64,000 bases of DNA from Bacillota bacterium (GCA_023412215.1 JAEYNX010000025.1:124001-188000); one strand, 5' to 3'; shown: positions 33,976-43,724, counted from the stretch's first letter. Notes: generated by a model not told the origin, from the letters alone. Numbers and translations are program-made.

Positions 33976-34740
33976 TTATACCTTACCGATTTCGGTAACC
34001 GCTTTGGTATTGATCCTGTCAAAAATCTTGAGAGCCTGACTATAGGTTTGAAAGGTTCGGCTGGCCTCCATCAGGCTTGTCGTTTCCTCTCCCATATCCA
34101 CATTGGAGCTTTCAAGCTTCCCCTGCATAAAAGACGTGGTATGAACCGTCTCCTCACCGCCGTAATCGTCGGGGTTATTATCGATAAACACACCCTCTCC
34201 GTAAACGGTAAGGTTTGCCGTATCGATGGGGTAAGCCACACTCAAACGGTCTACCGGGCTTTCGTCGCTGCCCACGTACACGTAACCTTCCTCATCCACC
34301 ACAAAATCTCCGCCGCCCACCTGAATAGGGCCGCCTTCGCCCAGGACCCTGCCGCCGGCGGGTTGTATCAGGTAACCCTCATCGTCCACCGCAAAGTTTC
34401 CGTTTCTTGTCAGAAGCGGTTTTTCCATGCCCTCCGCCTCCAGCCTAAAGAAGCCGTCACCCACTATGGCGACGTCGAAAGGCAACCCGGTATCCTCAAG
34501 GCCGCTTTGCGAGTAATCGATATTCAGCTTGTCGGCGTACCGCACAACGTAGCCGGAACCCATCATCTTATTCTGATTTTTTTGTATTCTGGCCAGCAGC
34601 TGCTCATTAAAGGTGCTGCTCGTGAGCACCTGGCGCTTATATCCCGGCGTTTTTATATTCGCCACGTTGTTGCTGACGGTATCGAGTATGCGCTGTTCCG
34701 TGAGCATGCCAGAGGCTAATGTATAAAACCCTCTTACCAT
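33976..34740 (-). CDS. flhO: Flagellar hook-basal body protein (FlhO/FlgF-like)
   Basis: This 254-residue rod protein begins MVRGFYTLASGMLTEQRILDTVSNNVANIKTPGYK and ends with the partner helix (TSLMEASRTFQTYSQALKIFDRINTKAVTEIG). The middle holds VAIVGDGFFRLEAEGMEKPLLTRNG. It lies between sigD and flhP. The 142-bp gap to flhP contains no long frame, but has palindromic AAAG/CTTT-rich pieces. Confidence 0.88.
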   Translation of the reverse strand: MVRGFYTLASGMLTEQRILDTVSNNVANIKTPGYKRQVLTSSTFNEQLLARIQKNQNKMMGSGYVVRYADKLNIDYSQSGLEDTGLPFDVAIVGDGFFRLEAEGMEKPLLTRNGNFAVDDEGYLIQPAGGRVLGEGGPIQVGGGDFVVDEEGYVYVGSDESPVDRLSVAYPIDTANLTVYGEGVFIDNNPDDYGGEETVHTTSFMQGKLESSNVDMGEETTSLMEASRTFQTYSQALKIFDRINTKAVTEIGKV

Positions 34741-34780
34741 TCTGTTTCCCTCCTAAAATCGCTTGTAAGTGATACGCTGC

Positions 34781-35566
34781 TTATTCCTTTACATAGACCT
34801 CGATTGATCTTCTCAGCTTTGCGATGGCCGAGGTATGAAGCTGACACACACGTGATTCGCTTACCTCCAAAACCTGCGCAATCTCTTTTAACTTAAGGTT
34901 TTCGTAGTAATACATCGCGACCACCAGCTTTTCTTTCGGCGGCAGTTTATCGATGGTTTGAGCGATGACGTCTTTAAACTCCTTGGAAGAGAGCGCCTCC
35001 TCCGGCATATCCTCCGCCGAACCGCTCTCCGGCGAAACAAAGGTATCAAGCCCCGCCAGATTATCCTGTATCAGCTCTTCAAACGAAACCACACTCGCGC
35101 TGTAGGATTGCGCCATATTGGTGCGCAGCTCGTCTACCGTAATACCAAGGTAACCAGCCACCTCTTCGTCGGTGGGCTGGCGGTTATACTCCGCCCAAAG
35201 GTTCGCGACCGCCGTTTCGGTATCCTTTGCATTCTTGCGCACCCTGCGGGGAACCCAATCCTGCCGGCGGATAAAGTCGATGACCGCGCCGCGCACACGG
35301 ATAGAGGCATAGGTTTCAAACTTAACCTCCTTATCCGGGTTATAGCGTTCGATCGCATCCATCAGCGCGACGATGCCTTCGTTGATAAGGTCTTCCTGCT
35401 CGGCAATATTCTTAAACATGTTACGCATGTTGATAACGGCATATTTCACAATATAGGAATAATGAAGAATGATCTGATTGCGCAGCTGTAGGTCGCCGGT
35501 ACGCTTGTATTCGCGCCAGGCCGAAACGTCTATTTTATTCTCTGGTTTGGTATACAGCCTACCCAC
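34781..35566 (-). CDS. sigD: Flagellar RNA polymerase sigma factor (SigD/FliA, sigma-28)
   Basis: This 261-residue sigma factor would direct transcription of late flagellar genes, including flgM at 56.8 kb with its TAAA...CCGATAA promoter. Region 2 shows AEQEDLINEGIVALMDAIERYNPDKEVKFETYASIRVRGAVIDFIR, and region 4 ends LKEIAQVLEVSESRVCQLHTSAIAKLRRS, a helix-turn-helix. It lies 15 bp after flhA, so it is made with the export gate. This is a way to couple late genes to basal-body expression. Confidence 0.95.
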   Translation of the reverse strand: MGRLYTKPENKIDVSAWREYKRTGDLQLRNQIILHYSYIVKYAVINMRNMFKNIAEQEDLINEGIVALMDAIERYNPDKEVKFETYASIRVRGAVIDFIRRQDWVPRRVRKNAKDTETAVANLWAEYNRQPTDEEVAGYLGITVDELRTNMAQSYSASVVSFEELIQDNLAGLDTFVSPESGSAEDMPEEALSSKEFKDVIAQTIDKLPPKEKLVVAMYYYENLKLKEIAQVLEVSESRVCQLHTSAIAKLRRSIEVYVKE

Positions 35567-35581
35567 CCCCTGCAGTCGGCC

Positions 35582-37630
35582 TTAAGCCGAGATATTCCCG
35601 ATAGCCTGTATTTGAACCGAGTTGTCAATCTCGCTGAACGACAGCACCACGATGCCGTGGGCGAATTGGTCGGCCAGCTTTTTAAAGTAGATTCTCACAA
35701 TCGGCGAGGTAAGCACAATCGGCACTGGCAAAAGCTCCCGAACCTTGTTTACCTGCGACAGCAGAGAATTGGCAATCTTTTGTACGGTGTCGGGGTCCAG
35801 CGCCAGGTAGGATCCATGATCCGACTTCTTCACCGCGTTGATAATCATGTTCTCGGTTGCGGTATCGAGCGTGATAACACGCAGCTGGTTTGCATCCGCA
35901 AACTTGCGGGTAATGGTTCTGCGCAGCGCCTGCCGCACATACTCGGTGAGCATATCGGCATCCTTTATGCTCGCCCCGTAGTCGCCGAGGGTTTCTATAA
36001 TGGTTTCCATATCGCGGATCGGGATCCCTTCGCGCAGCAGGTTCGCAAGCACCTTTTGCAGCTCCCCGGGTGTAACGACAGCGGGGATAACCTCCTCAAT
36101 GAGGTTCTGGTTGCTCTTTTTCAGGTTGTTAATGAGCGTGTTGACCTCTTGCCGCGTTAACAGCTCGTGGGCATGCTCCTTGATAACCTCGGAAAGATGG
36201 GTGATAATCACCGATGTCGGGTCGATAACCGTGTACCCCGCCATCTCGGCCATTTCACGCTTGGACTCGGTAATCCACTTGGCGGGTATGCCGAAAGCGG
36301 GCTCGATGGTATCGATGCCGTCTACCCTCTCGGTAACCTCGCCCGGGCTAAGCGCGAGATAATGGTCTACCAGCACCTCACCGCGGGCAATCTCCTCGCC
36401 CTTGAGCTTGATGGCGTACTGGTTAGGGTTTAACTGCCCATTGTCGCGCATACGCACGGAGGGCACCACCATGCCCATATCTATCGCAAACTGCTTTCGG
36501 AACATCACCACACGGTCTATAAAGCTGCCTCCGCTCGCTTCATCCACCAGCGGCAGCAGGCTGTAGCCAAAGGTCATTTCAATCTGTTCCACCGAAAGCA
36601 AGGTGTATACATTGTCAATATTCTTATAAAAGCTGGTTTCGGAAAGCTCTGTTTCCGGTGCCGGGGCGGGCAACTCGCTTGCGAGCGCCGTCTTTTGCAT
36701 GGAACTGCGCAGCTTTAAGCCAAGCGCAATGAGGGCAGCCGAGATGATGATAATCTGGAAGGGCGGAAAGCCCGGTATAAAGATAAGGCCCGCAGCCACA
36801 ATACCGGCTATGATAATGGCCGTGGGCTGGGAAGCAAACTGTCTGGTAAGATCGGTATTAAAGTTGTTTTCGGAGGCGGTGCGGGTTACCAGCATCGCCG
36901 TTGCGGTGGAGATTAAGAACGCCGGTATCTGCGAAACAAGGCCGTCGCCTACGGTTGCAATCGAGTAAACGCTCAGCACCTCATCCAGCGACATGCCGTT
37001 TGAAAGCATACCCATCGCCATACCGCCCAGCAGGTTTACCGCCGTTACCACAATGGAGATGATCGCGTCGCCCTTTACAAACTTCGAGGCACCGTCCATT
37101 GAACCGAAGAAATCCGCTTCGCGCTGAACGTCGGCACGGCGCTGACGCGCCTGATGCTCGTCAATCAGGCCGGAATTCAAGTCGGCATCGATGGCCATCT
37201 GCTTACCGGGCATCGCGTCGAGCGTAAACCTTGCCGCTACCTCCGCCACACGCTCGGAGCCTTTGGTGATTACGACAAGCTGCACGATAACGATAATGAT
37301 GAAGATGATAAAGCCGATAATCGCGTTGCCGCCGAGCACAAACTCACCGATTGCCGCGATAACATGCCCTGCCTGGCCCTGCTGAGAAAGGATGAGCCTT
37401 GTGGAGGAGATGTTGAGCGCCAGCCGAAAGATGGTGGTAACGAGCAGCATAGACGGGAAAACGGAGAACTCCAGTGCCGATTTGATGTACATTGACATCA
37501 AAAGGATGACAAGCGAGAGGGTTATATTTAAAATAAACATAAAGTCCAGCAGGCCGGACGGCATAGGGATAATAAAGGCCAGAACAATGGTCACGACAAA
37601 TATGGATACGACGTTGTTTAGAACCTTCAT
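35582..37630 (-). CDS. flhA: FlhA, flagellar export gate protein
   Basis: This 682-residue protein has about eight membrane helices in the first 320 residues (VVSIFVVTIVLAFIIPMPSGLL onward), including the conserved FHIPEP-type segment GKQMAIDADLNSGLIDEHQARQRRADVQREADFFGSMDGASKFVKGDA. The C-terminal half is the cytoplasmic ring domain that receives substrates and chaperones. Its start overlaps flhB by 4 bp (ATGA). In most Firmicutes flhF and flhG follow; here sigD follows directly. Confidence 0.97.
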   Translation of the reverse strand: MKVLNNVVSIFVVTIVLAFIIPMPSGLLDFMFILNITLSLVILLMSMYIKSALEFSVFPSMLLVTTIFRLALNISSTRLILSQQGQAGHVIAAIGEFVLGGNAIIGFIIFIIIVIVQLVVITKGSERVAEVAARFTLDAMPGKQMAIDADLNSGLIDEHQARQRRADVQREADFFGSMDGASKFVKGDAIISIVVTAVNLLGGMAMGMLSNGMSLDEVLSVYSIATVGDGLVSQIPAFLISTATAMLVTRTASENNFNTDLTRQFASQPTAIIIAGIVAAGLIFIPGFPPFQIIIISAALIALGLKLRSSMQKTALASELPAPAPETELSETSFYKNIDNVYTLLSVEQIEMTFGYSLLPLVDEASGGSFIDRVVMFRKQFAIDMGMVVPSVRMRDNGQLNPNQYAIKLKGEEIARGEVLVDHYLALSPGEVTERVDGIDTIEPAFGIPAKWITESKREMAEMAGYTVIDPTSVIITHLSEVIKEHAHELLTRQEVNTLINNLKKSNQNLIEEVIPAVVTPGELQKVLANLLREGIPIRDMETIIETLGDYGASIKDADMLTEYVRQALRRTITRKFADANQLRVITLDTATENMIINAVKKSDHGSYLALDPDTVQKIANSLLSQVNKVRELLPVPIVLTSPIVRIYFKKLADQFAHGIVVLSFSEIDNSVQIQAIGNISA

Positions 37631-38697
37631 TTTATGTTCAAATCCTTTTTCTTTAAGGTATACACAAAGGCCAGTACCTCGGCAACGGCCTGATAAAAGT
37701 CGGCAGGTATCTCGGCGTTTATGTCCACCGCGGCGTATAACGCACGTGCAAGCGGAACATTCTCGGTAACCGACACCTCGTTCTCCTGCGCAATGGTGAC
37801 GATGCGAAGCGCTACCAAATCAACACCCTTCGCCACCACAACGGGGGCTCTGTTCTCGGAGGGGGCGTAGCGGATAGCCACCGCGTAATGCGTCGGGTTT
37901 CTGATAACCACGTCGGCGGTAGGAACCTGCTGCATCATGCGCATCTGCGCCATCTGTCGCTGCTTCTCTTTAATCTGAGCCTTGATTTTTGGGTCGCCTT
38001 CGAGTTGCTTAAACTCCTCCTTAACCTCCTGCTTGGACATGCGCAGGTTTCGCTCGTACTCCCACCACTGGTATACGTAGTCGAGCACCGAAAGGCCAAG
38101 GAAGAGAAGAGCTATCGTAAATATCATCGAAATGACAGAATTGCCGATGTAAATAATCCCCTGTAACAGGTCAATCTCCAGCAGGGAGGGAAGCTCCGTA
38201 ACCCTTTTGCTGATTTCGCCGTAGAGCACAACACCTACCAGTGTTATCTTGACGAGCGATTTAAACAGCTCTACAACAGAACGAACCGAGAAGAAACGCT
38301 TAAAGCCCTGTAAAGGGTTAATCCGGCTGAACTTAAACCGCAGCGGCTCGCCGGCAAACAGGAACCTTGTCTGCACGCCGGAAAGCAATATGGCGACCAG
38401 CAGGGCGACCAGTAAAAGCGGGCCTGCCATCAGCACGATGGTAAGCGCAAAATCGCGCATTACCGCGGCGGCATCGGAAACGGTTAATGTATGATACTCC
38501 CCCAGCTTGCCGATATAACTGCGAATGGTATTGCTCATATATATGTAAAGGTATTGGCTTAGCAGTTTTAAGGCAAAGAACAGGATGAAGATGGAGAAGG
38601 CGCTGATAATGTCCTGACTTTGAAAGACGTTGCCCTTTTTGCGCTCATCACTTTTACGTTTGGGGGTGGCTTTTTCGGTTTTGGAACCTCCCGCCAT
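37627..38697 (-). CDS. flhB: FlhB, export switch protein
   Basis: This 356-residue protein has four membrane helices and a cytoplasmic tail with the autocleavage site RNPTHYAVAIRY (about residue 265) and the catalytic Asn-Pro-Thr-His set. Cleavage lets the gate switch from rod/hook to filament substrates. The N-terminus (MAGGSKTEKATPKRKSDERKKG) is the usual basic start. It sits between fliR and flhA, overlapping flhA by 4 bp. Confidence 0.97.
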   Translation of the reverse strand: MAGGSKTEKATPKRKSDERKKGNVFQSQDIISAFSIFILFFALKLLSQYLYIYMSNTIRSYIGKLGEYHTLTVSDAAAVMRDFALTIVLMAGPLLLVALLVAILLSGVQTRFLFAGEPLRFKFSRINPLQGFKRFFSVRSVVELFKSLVKITLVGVVLYGEISKRVTELPSLLEIDLLQGIIYIGNSVISMIFTIALLFLGLSVLDYVYQWWEYERNLRMSKQEVKEEFKQLEGDPKIKAQIKEKQRQMAQMRMMQQVPTADVVIRNPTHYAVAIRYAPSENRAPVVVAKGVDLVALRIVTIAQENEVSVTENVPLARALYAAVDINAEIPADFYQAVAEVLAFVYTLKKKDLNIK

Positions 38698-38745
38698 TTG
38701 TTTATCCCCCCTCGGTACAAACGCGGATGAAGAATATCCTTAAGG

Positions 38746-39522
38746 TTAAGGCGCCGCGAGCACCTTGACGGCCTCCTGCATGGTTGAAAAGGCGTTGGAG
38801 ATGACCATCTCAATAAAGGAAGACATCGGCCCGACAAGAAGGAAAAGTACCAATATACCAACAAAAACCTTGGTTTGAATATTGAGCACAAATACGTTGA
38901 TTTGCGGAACTGCCTTCATTAGCACGCCCATACTCGCCTCGGTGATAATCTCGATGGCCATCACGGGCAGGGCAAGCTTTAACGAGAGCGAAAGGATGCT
39001 TGAAAACAGATTGGCGATAAAGGAACCGATAGCAAAGTTAAAGGTTCCCGCCCCTACGGGGATCACCTGAAAGGAGGCCATGGTGAGCCTGATGAGTGTA
39101 AGATGGCTGTCGGTTAAAAAGAAAAGGAGAAAAAACATCAGGTTTAGTATTGAACCGGAGAGCGGCATCTGAACATTGCTGGAAGGGTCGTATATCTTAG
39201 ACATACTCACGCCCATCTGCATATCCATCACCTCGCCGGCAACAAACACCACCGAAAGAAACATCTGAAGGATAAAGCCGTAAATCCACCCCACCGCAAA
39301 CTCTTTGATCGCAATATAGATAAACTGCACCGCGGAGTTAATCTGCAATTCGGTGCCAAACATGGTACCGGCGAGCACAAAGGTAACGGCCAGGGCGAGC
39401 CCTGCCTTAAAGGCAGACGGCAGGTTGCGGCGCGACAGGATGGGGTTAAAGATGATCATACCCGACATGCGCGCAAGGATAAGCAAAAAAACGGTTAGGT
39501 TGCTAAAGGATAAATCTATCAT
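38746..39522 (-). CDS. fliR: FliR, export gate membrane protein
   Basis: This 258-residue protein has about six hydrophobic helices starting LSFSNLTVFLLILARMSGMIIFNPILSRRNLP. It contains the conserved FAVGWIYGFILQMFLSVVFVAGEVMDMQMGVSM segment. FliP, FliQ and FliR form the gate core. It lies between fliQ and flhB. Confidence 0.95.
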   Translation of the reverse strand: MIDLSFSNLTVFLLILARMSGMIIFNPILSRRNLPSAFKAGLALAVTFVLAGTMFGTELQINSAVQFIYIAIKEFAVGWIYGFILQMFLSVVFVAGEVMDMQMGVSMSKIYDPSSNVQMPLSGSILNLMFFLLFFLTDSHLTLIRLTMASFQVIPVGAGTFNFAIGSFIANLFSSILSLSLKLALPVMAIEIITEASMGVLMKAVPQINVFVLNIQTKVFVGILVLFLLVGPMSSFIEMVISNAFSTMQEAVKVLAAP

Positions 39523-39575
39523 GAATCATACCCCGCATTACGGCGGCTTGCAAAAAGCGCCGTACAAATAGAGGG

Positions 39576-39845
39576 CTAAGTCGCTGCCATCATCGAGAAT
39601 ACCTGCTGTGTAAAGTCGGACATAACCGTCATCATCCAGGATGCGAGCAGTAAAAGCACAATCGCTATGGCTATCAGCTTGGGTACAAAGGTTAAGGTTT
39701 GCTCGTGTATCTGCGTAGCGGCCTGCAATACGGAGATGATAAACCCAACCGCAATGCTGATAATCAGCACGGGGGCAGAGAGCTTTAACGCCGTAAACAC
39801 AGCCTGACGCAGGATGTTAATCGCATCTCCCTGGTCCATAACCAC
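39576..39845 (-). CDS. fliQ: FliQ, export gate membrane protein
   Basis: This 89-residue protein has two membrane helices (AVFTALKLSAPVLIISIAVGFIISVLQAA and FVPKLIAIAIVLLLLASWMMTVM). The family pattern QATTQIHEQTLTFVPK (here AATQIHEQTLTFVPKL) is plain. It lies between fliP and fliR. Confidence 0.95.
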   Translation of the reverse strand: MVMDQGDAINILRQAVFTALKLSAPVLIISIAVGFIISVLQAATQIHEQTLTFVPKLIAIAIVLLLLASWMMTVMSDFTQQVFSMMAAT

Positions 39846-39886
39846 GGTCCTTTCACAGATTATCGCAACATGCTGTTATGTTAAAG

Positions 39887-40684
39887 CTAATTAAAGCTTG
39901 ATATAAGCGTCTTTACCGTAAGCGCCCAACCGTCCACCAAAACAAACAGCAATATCTTAAACGGCATTGCAATAGAGGCGGGCGGCAGCATAATCATACC
40001 CATCGACATCAGCACGCTGGAAACCACCATATCGATAACGATAAAGGGTATGTACAAGAAAAAGCCCATCAAAAAGCCGCGTTTAAGCTCGCTGGTGATA
40101 AACGCCGGAATGACGATCGTCATGGAAAGCTCGTCGTACTCCTCCGGGCGTTCCTGCTGCGCGGCGGTGCGGAAAAGGTTTAGGTCGGATTTATAGGTTT
40201 GCTTGAGCATAAACTCCCGCAGCGGCACAATGGCGCGGTCGACGGCCTCTTCCTGCGTAATGGTGCCCGCCACATAGGGCTGGTAGGCCGTTTTATCGAT
40301 GTCGCTGATAACCGGCGACATGATAAAGAGGCTTAAAAACAACGCGATACCGATAAGCACCTGATTGGGCGGCGTTTGCTGCAAACCGATGGCGTTGCGC
40401 AGAAGGCTCAGGACGATGATGATGCGCGTAAAGCTGGTCATCATAATCAGGATACTGGGCAGCAACGCCAAGATGGTGAGCATGAACAGGATATCCAGCG
40501 CTTCTATGCGATCGTCAGGGTTTTCTGCACCGTTTATGTTAATGGATACCCCGGGGTCGGCAGCATAAACGGTAAGGGAGAACAATACTATGGATAATAA
40601 AACCACCGCGACAAGTGAAATGAGTAAACGCCGCAGGGGTTTCTTGAGTTTTAGCTTTGCGGCTGCCTTAGTCAACTGTATCAT
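39887..40684 (-). CDS. fliP: FliP, export gate membrane protein
   Basis: About 265 residues. An N-terminal signal-like hydrophobic segment (LLISLVAVVLLSIVLFSLTVYA) precedes the mature protein (DPGVSININ). The conserved FliP patterns follow: ILTMITSFTRIIIVLSLLRNAIGLQQTPPNQVLIGIALFL (here LPSILIMMTSFTR) and FLLIYIPFIVIDMVVSSVLMSMGM (here FFLYIPFIVIDMVV). The start is uncertain: ATG 40684 has AAGGAG only one base away, while TTG 40675 has ideal spacing. It overlaps the end of fliO. Confidence 0.94.
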   Translation of the reverse strand: MIQLTKAAAKLKLKKPLRRLLISLVAVVLLSIVLFSLTVYAADPGVSININGAENPDDRIEALDILFMLTILALLPSILIMMTSFTRIIIVLSLLRNAIGLQQTPPNQVLIGIALFLSLFIMSPVISDIDKTAYQPYVAGTITQEEAVDRAIVPLREFMLKQTYKSDLNLFRTAAQQERPEEYDELSMTIVIPAFITSELKRGFLMGFFLYIPFIVIDMVVSSVLMSMGMIMLPPASIAMPFKILLFVLVDGWALTVKTLISSFN

Positions 40685-41042
40685 GCTCCTTATCGCTCTT
40701 TTTCCATCCGTGCAATCCGTGCTTCTTAAGGTTCTCTTTGAGCGCGTCACTGAAGGTCACGGTACCGGGAGTGACAGGCGGTAAAACCATGTCCTCACCG
40801 CTTAGCTCACAAAGCACGTTGATGCTCCCCGAGGCGATACCTACCAGCAGATATTTGTCTTTTACCTTAACGATTGCAATCGACTTATCCTGCCCCAGCG
40901 CGATTCTGTCAACCACGGCAAGGTACCTGCCGCTTAGAGGGGAGCCAGCCCGTTTACCAAGCCACTTGGTAGAGTAAAAAGCCAGAACCACGATACCGAT
41001 TATCAGTAAAATTGCACCTGCATATTGAAAAAAATCGTACAA
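40668..41042 (-). CDS. fliO: FliO/FliZ-type export accessory protein
   Basis: This 124-residue protein has one N-terminal membrane helix (YAGAILLIIGIVVLAFYSTKWLG) followed by a small beta-rich cytosolic domain (LAVVDRIALGQDKSIAIVKVKDKYLLVGIASG), the FliO pattern. It helps assemble FliP. The C-terminal tail is basic. Its end overlaps fliP, and it follows cheY by 24 bp. Confidence 0.88.
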   Translation of the reverse strand: MYDFFQYAGAILLIIGIVVLAFYSTKWLGKRAGSPLSGRYLAVVDRIALGQDKSIAIVKVKDKYLLVGIASGSINVLCELSGEDMVLPPVTPGTVTFSDALKENLKKHGLHGWKKSDKEHDTVD

Positions 41043-41066
41043 AGCATGCCCTCCCCGCAGATGATA

Positions 41067-41429
41067 CTATCCGAGGATATTCTTTACGGTTTGTATAATT
41101 CTGTCAGGCTTAAAAGGTTTCACTATAAAGTCCAGCGCGCCGAGCTTGATGGCGTCCACCACCATCGACTCCTGCCCCATGGCGGAACACATAACCACGC
41201 GCGAGCTTCCATCCATGCCTTTGATGCGCTTAAGGGCTTCAAGGCCGTCCATGTTGGGCATGGTGATATCTAAGATTACAAGGTCATGATGCCCTGCCTG
41301 ATATGCCGCCACCGCGAGCTCTCCATCACCGGCCTCTTCAATCTCGGCATATCCGTTTTTGGTCAAAACATCCTTGATCATCAATCGCATGAATGCCGCG
41401 TCGTCTACTACTAAAATTTTCTTTCCCAT
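41067..41429 (-). CDS. cheY: CheY, chemotaxis response regulator
   Basis: This 120-residue single receiver has the acidic pair in KILVVDDAAFMR, phosphorylation site Asp54 (LVILDITMPNMDG), Ser/Thr switch (VVMCSAMGQ) and conserved Lys (VKPFKPD). Phosphorylated CheY binds FliM at the motor. It lies between fliY and fliO, as in Bacillus and many Clostridia. Confidence 0.96.
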   Translation of the reverse strand: MGKKILVVDDAAFMRLMIKDVLTKNGYAEIEEAGDGELAVAAYQAGHHDLVILDITMPNMDGLEALKRIKGMDGSSRVVMCSAMGQESMVVDAIKLGALDFIVKPFKPDRIIQTVKNILG

Positions 41430-41447
41430 TTTACTGCACCGCCAATC

Positions 41448-42716
41448 TTAAGATATACCGTTGAGGAAGTCGGTATTTTTCAATATTTCTGTGATACGCA
41501 CGCCAAAGTTATCTTCAACGACAACCACATCGCCTCGTGCGACAAGCTGGCCGTTTACGATAATGTCTACCGGGGCACCGGCTTGCTTTTCAAGCTCAAT
41601 CACCATGCCCTGGCTAAACTCCAGAATGTCCTTGATTTTCTTTCTGGTCTTGCCTATCTCCACAGAGACCTGCAGCGGCACCTGCATGATCAGGTCGAGG
41701 TTGGTATGCTGACCCTCCGGGATCGGTTGACCCAAAGATGAGAAGCTCTGGTAACTGACATTATGGATATCAACAGGCTGCTTAACAACATTGTTGGGGT
41801 CGTATGGAGCCTGCGGCTGCTGATAATATTGCGGGGGATAGGCCGGCATCTGCGGCGGATACGGAGGCATCTGCGGCGGGTATGGCTGGCTGACATACGC
41901 CGTCTGCGAGGGGTATTGCGGCGGCGGAGGCGCTACCGGCGGGGCGCTGGGTTGAACGGGAACCGGAGGTGCCGTATCAAACTGCGGAGAATCATATACC
42001 CGGTTTAACAGGTTCTCTTCCGCGGGAGAGATCTCAGGCAGTTCCTGCGGCTTTGCCGGAGCCGGCTCCTCACTGGAAATATTAAACATCTGCGACTGGG
42101 AGACGATCTCCTTGGCAAGGTCCATCTGAAGGATGCTCATAAACTTGCTTTGCGTAATCCCCTCAATCGTCAGATCAAAGTAAACCACCGTTACAAAGTC
42201 GTCTTGATTGACGAGCAGGTTCTTCTTTAAGTCTACGCTGTCCAGCAGATACGCAACCGGGGTGGAGATGTTGATGGCCCGCCCAAGGAAGTTGGATAGC
42301 GCCGTCGCGGCCGAGCCCATCATCTGGTTCATAACCTCGCACGCCGCGCTGATGCTGATTTCGTCAAACACGTAGTTCTCGTCCGGCGTGGGTTCAAGCC
42401 CCATAAGCTGGTCTAAAATCAGCTTCATATCCGCCTGTTTGAGCACCATGATGTTCGAACCGGTGATGCCGGTAAGGTAAGTAATCTCCACGCACATGGC
42501 GGGCTCCAGCGGGCCGTACTCAAGGTCCTTTACCTTCGCAACATACACGCTGGGGGTAGTAATAAGTACTTTTTTGTCAAGAAGCGTAGATACCGCCGTC
42601 GCCGCGGAACCCATACTGATATTTAATATCTCGCCTATCGCATCTATCTCAAAACTTGACAAAACATCATTTGCCGATAAATCACCTGGCGAGCTTTTCT
42701 CGAGTCCCGAGCTCAT
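41448..42716 (-). CDS. fliY: FliY, motor switch phosphatase (CheC-FliN fusion)
   Basis: This 422-residue switch protein has an N-terminal CheC-like phosphatase part with two active-site motifs (EIDAIGEILNISMGSAATAVS and FDEISISAACEVMNQMMGSAATALS). A proline/glutamine/tyrosine-rich linker follows at about residues 215-315, with repeats such as QMPPYPPQMPAYPPQ. The C-terminal FliN/SpoA domain begins near NLDLIMQVPLQVSVEIGKTRKKI. It lies next to fliM and cheY and resets CheY-P at the motor. Confidence 0.95.
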   Translation of the reverse strand: MSSGLEKSSPGDLSANDVLSSFEIDAIGEILNISMGSAATAVSTLLDKKVLITTPSVYVAKVKDLEYGPLEPAMCVEITYLTGITGSNIMVLKQADMKLILDQLMGLEPTPDENYVFDEISISAACEVMNQMMGSAATALSNFLGRAINISTPVAYLLDSVDLKKNLLVNQDDFVTVVYFDLTIEGITQSKFMSILQMDLAKEIVSQSQMFNISSEEPAPAKPQELPEISPAEENLLNRVYDSPQFDTAPPVPVQPSAPPVAPPPPQYPSQTAYVSQPYPPQMPPYPPQMPAYPPQYYQQPQAPYDPNNVVKQPVDIHNVSYQSFSSLGQPIPEGQHTNLDLIMQVPLQVSVEIGKTRKKIKDILEFSQGMVIELEKQAGAPVDIIVNGQLVARGDVVVVEDNFGVRITEILKNTDFLNGIS

Positions 42717-42731
42717 AGTAAAACCCCTTTT

Positions 42732-43724
42732 CTAAAGAATTTCGCTGATTTGTACAGCCTTTCTTTTTTTGTAGTTGCCCATTTTACCCCTGAACCACGT
42801 TTTAGTGCCAACTCTGATATCAATAACGTCGTTAACCAATTTATCAAGCTGCACTATATCGTCAACCTGTAGGTTTAATACGTCGCTCAGTGTAAGTTCA
42901 AGCTCGCCTAAGACGGCTGTAAGCTCCAAATCGGAATCCTTAACCGAGTTAAAGATAATGTCTCTGCGCTCACTCTCTCTGAATTCGTCCAGTTTCTTAT
43001 CGCTTTTGGGGAGACGCGTGTTCATCTTCTTGATGATCTCTTCAAGGTTGATAGCCGGTACACAGATGCTCATGTTGCCAACCTGGCCCTTCATTGAAAC
43101 ATCAATTACCGTGATGAGTACCACATCATCAAGTGAGATAGTCTGCATCAGTCTTGAATTGGTTTCGATGCCAACCAGCTGCGGCTCCATTTCCGCATAG
43201 TTCTTCCATGCGTCCTTAAACAATTTTACCATGTTTTTAAGGACATTTTCAATAAGAGAAAGCTCAATTTCGGTAAAATCTCTCTCCATACTCATTGTTT
43301 CGCCGCTTCCCCCAAGAAGTCTGTCGATTATGGAGAAAACGATTGGCTTTGAAAGCTCAAAAATAATGGTCGTATCGGGAACCGTGGAGTCTTTGATATT
43401 AAGGTCCACAACCCCCATCATTACGGAGTCCGGCAGCGCATTGCTGAATTCGTGATACCGCTGTTCCTCAATCTGCGTAACATCCAGCTGGCAGAACATC
43501 CGCAAGATACCCGTGAAATAGGAGGAGAGGCTTCTTGTGTAGTTGTTGTAGATGCTGTCAAGCTTTTTGAGCTGTTCTTTGGTAAACTTTTTCGGGCTTC
43601 GAAAATCGTATTCCTTAACCTTTTTTTCAGAAGCCTTCTCATCGATTTCATTTAAGTCCAGCTCACCGGTATTCAAGCCTTTCAGCAGTTCGTCGATCTG
43701 CGCTTGTGACAGTATATCTGGCAT
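42732..43724 (-). CDS. fliM: FliM, motor switch protein
   Basis: This 330-residue protein has the N-terminal CheY-P-binding motif (LSQAQIDELLKGLNTGELD), the middle domain with HYRLSSYFTGILR-like NYTRSLSSYFTGILRM and GGSGETMSMERDFTEIE, and the C-terminal SpoA domain (LGELELTLSDVLNLQVDDIVQLD). It sets rotation direction. It lies between motB and fliY; FliL, often found just before, is absent. Confidence 0.96.
   Translation of the reverse strand: MPDILSQAQIDELLKGLNTGELDLNEIDEKASEKKVKEYDFRSPKKFTKEQLKKLDSIYNNYTRSLSSYFTGILRMFCQLDVTQIEEQRYHEFSNALPDSVMMGVVDLNIKDSTVPDTTIIFELSKPIVFSIIDRLLGGSGETMSMERDFTEIELSLIENVLKNMVKLFKDAWKNYAEMEPQLVGIETNSRLMQTISLDDVVLITVIDVSMKGQVGNMSICVPAINLEEIIKKMNTRLPKSDKKLDEFRESERRDIIFNSVKDSDLELTAVLGELELTLSDVLNLQVDDIVQLDKLVNDVIDIRVGTKTWFRGKMGNYKKRKAVQISEIL

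Noticed and set aside
33889..34719. Plus-strand open frame of 276 codons opposite flhO
   Set aside because: It is the shadow of flhO, which has both rod-protein end motifs; the product has no recognisable pattern.
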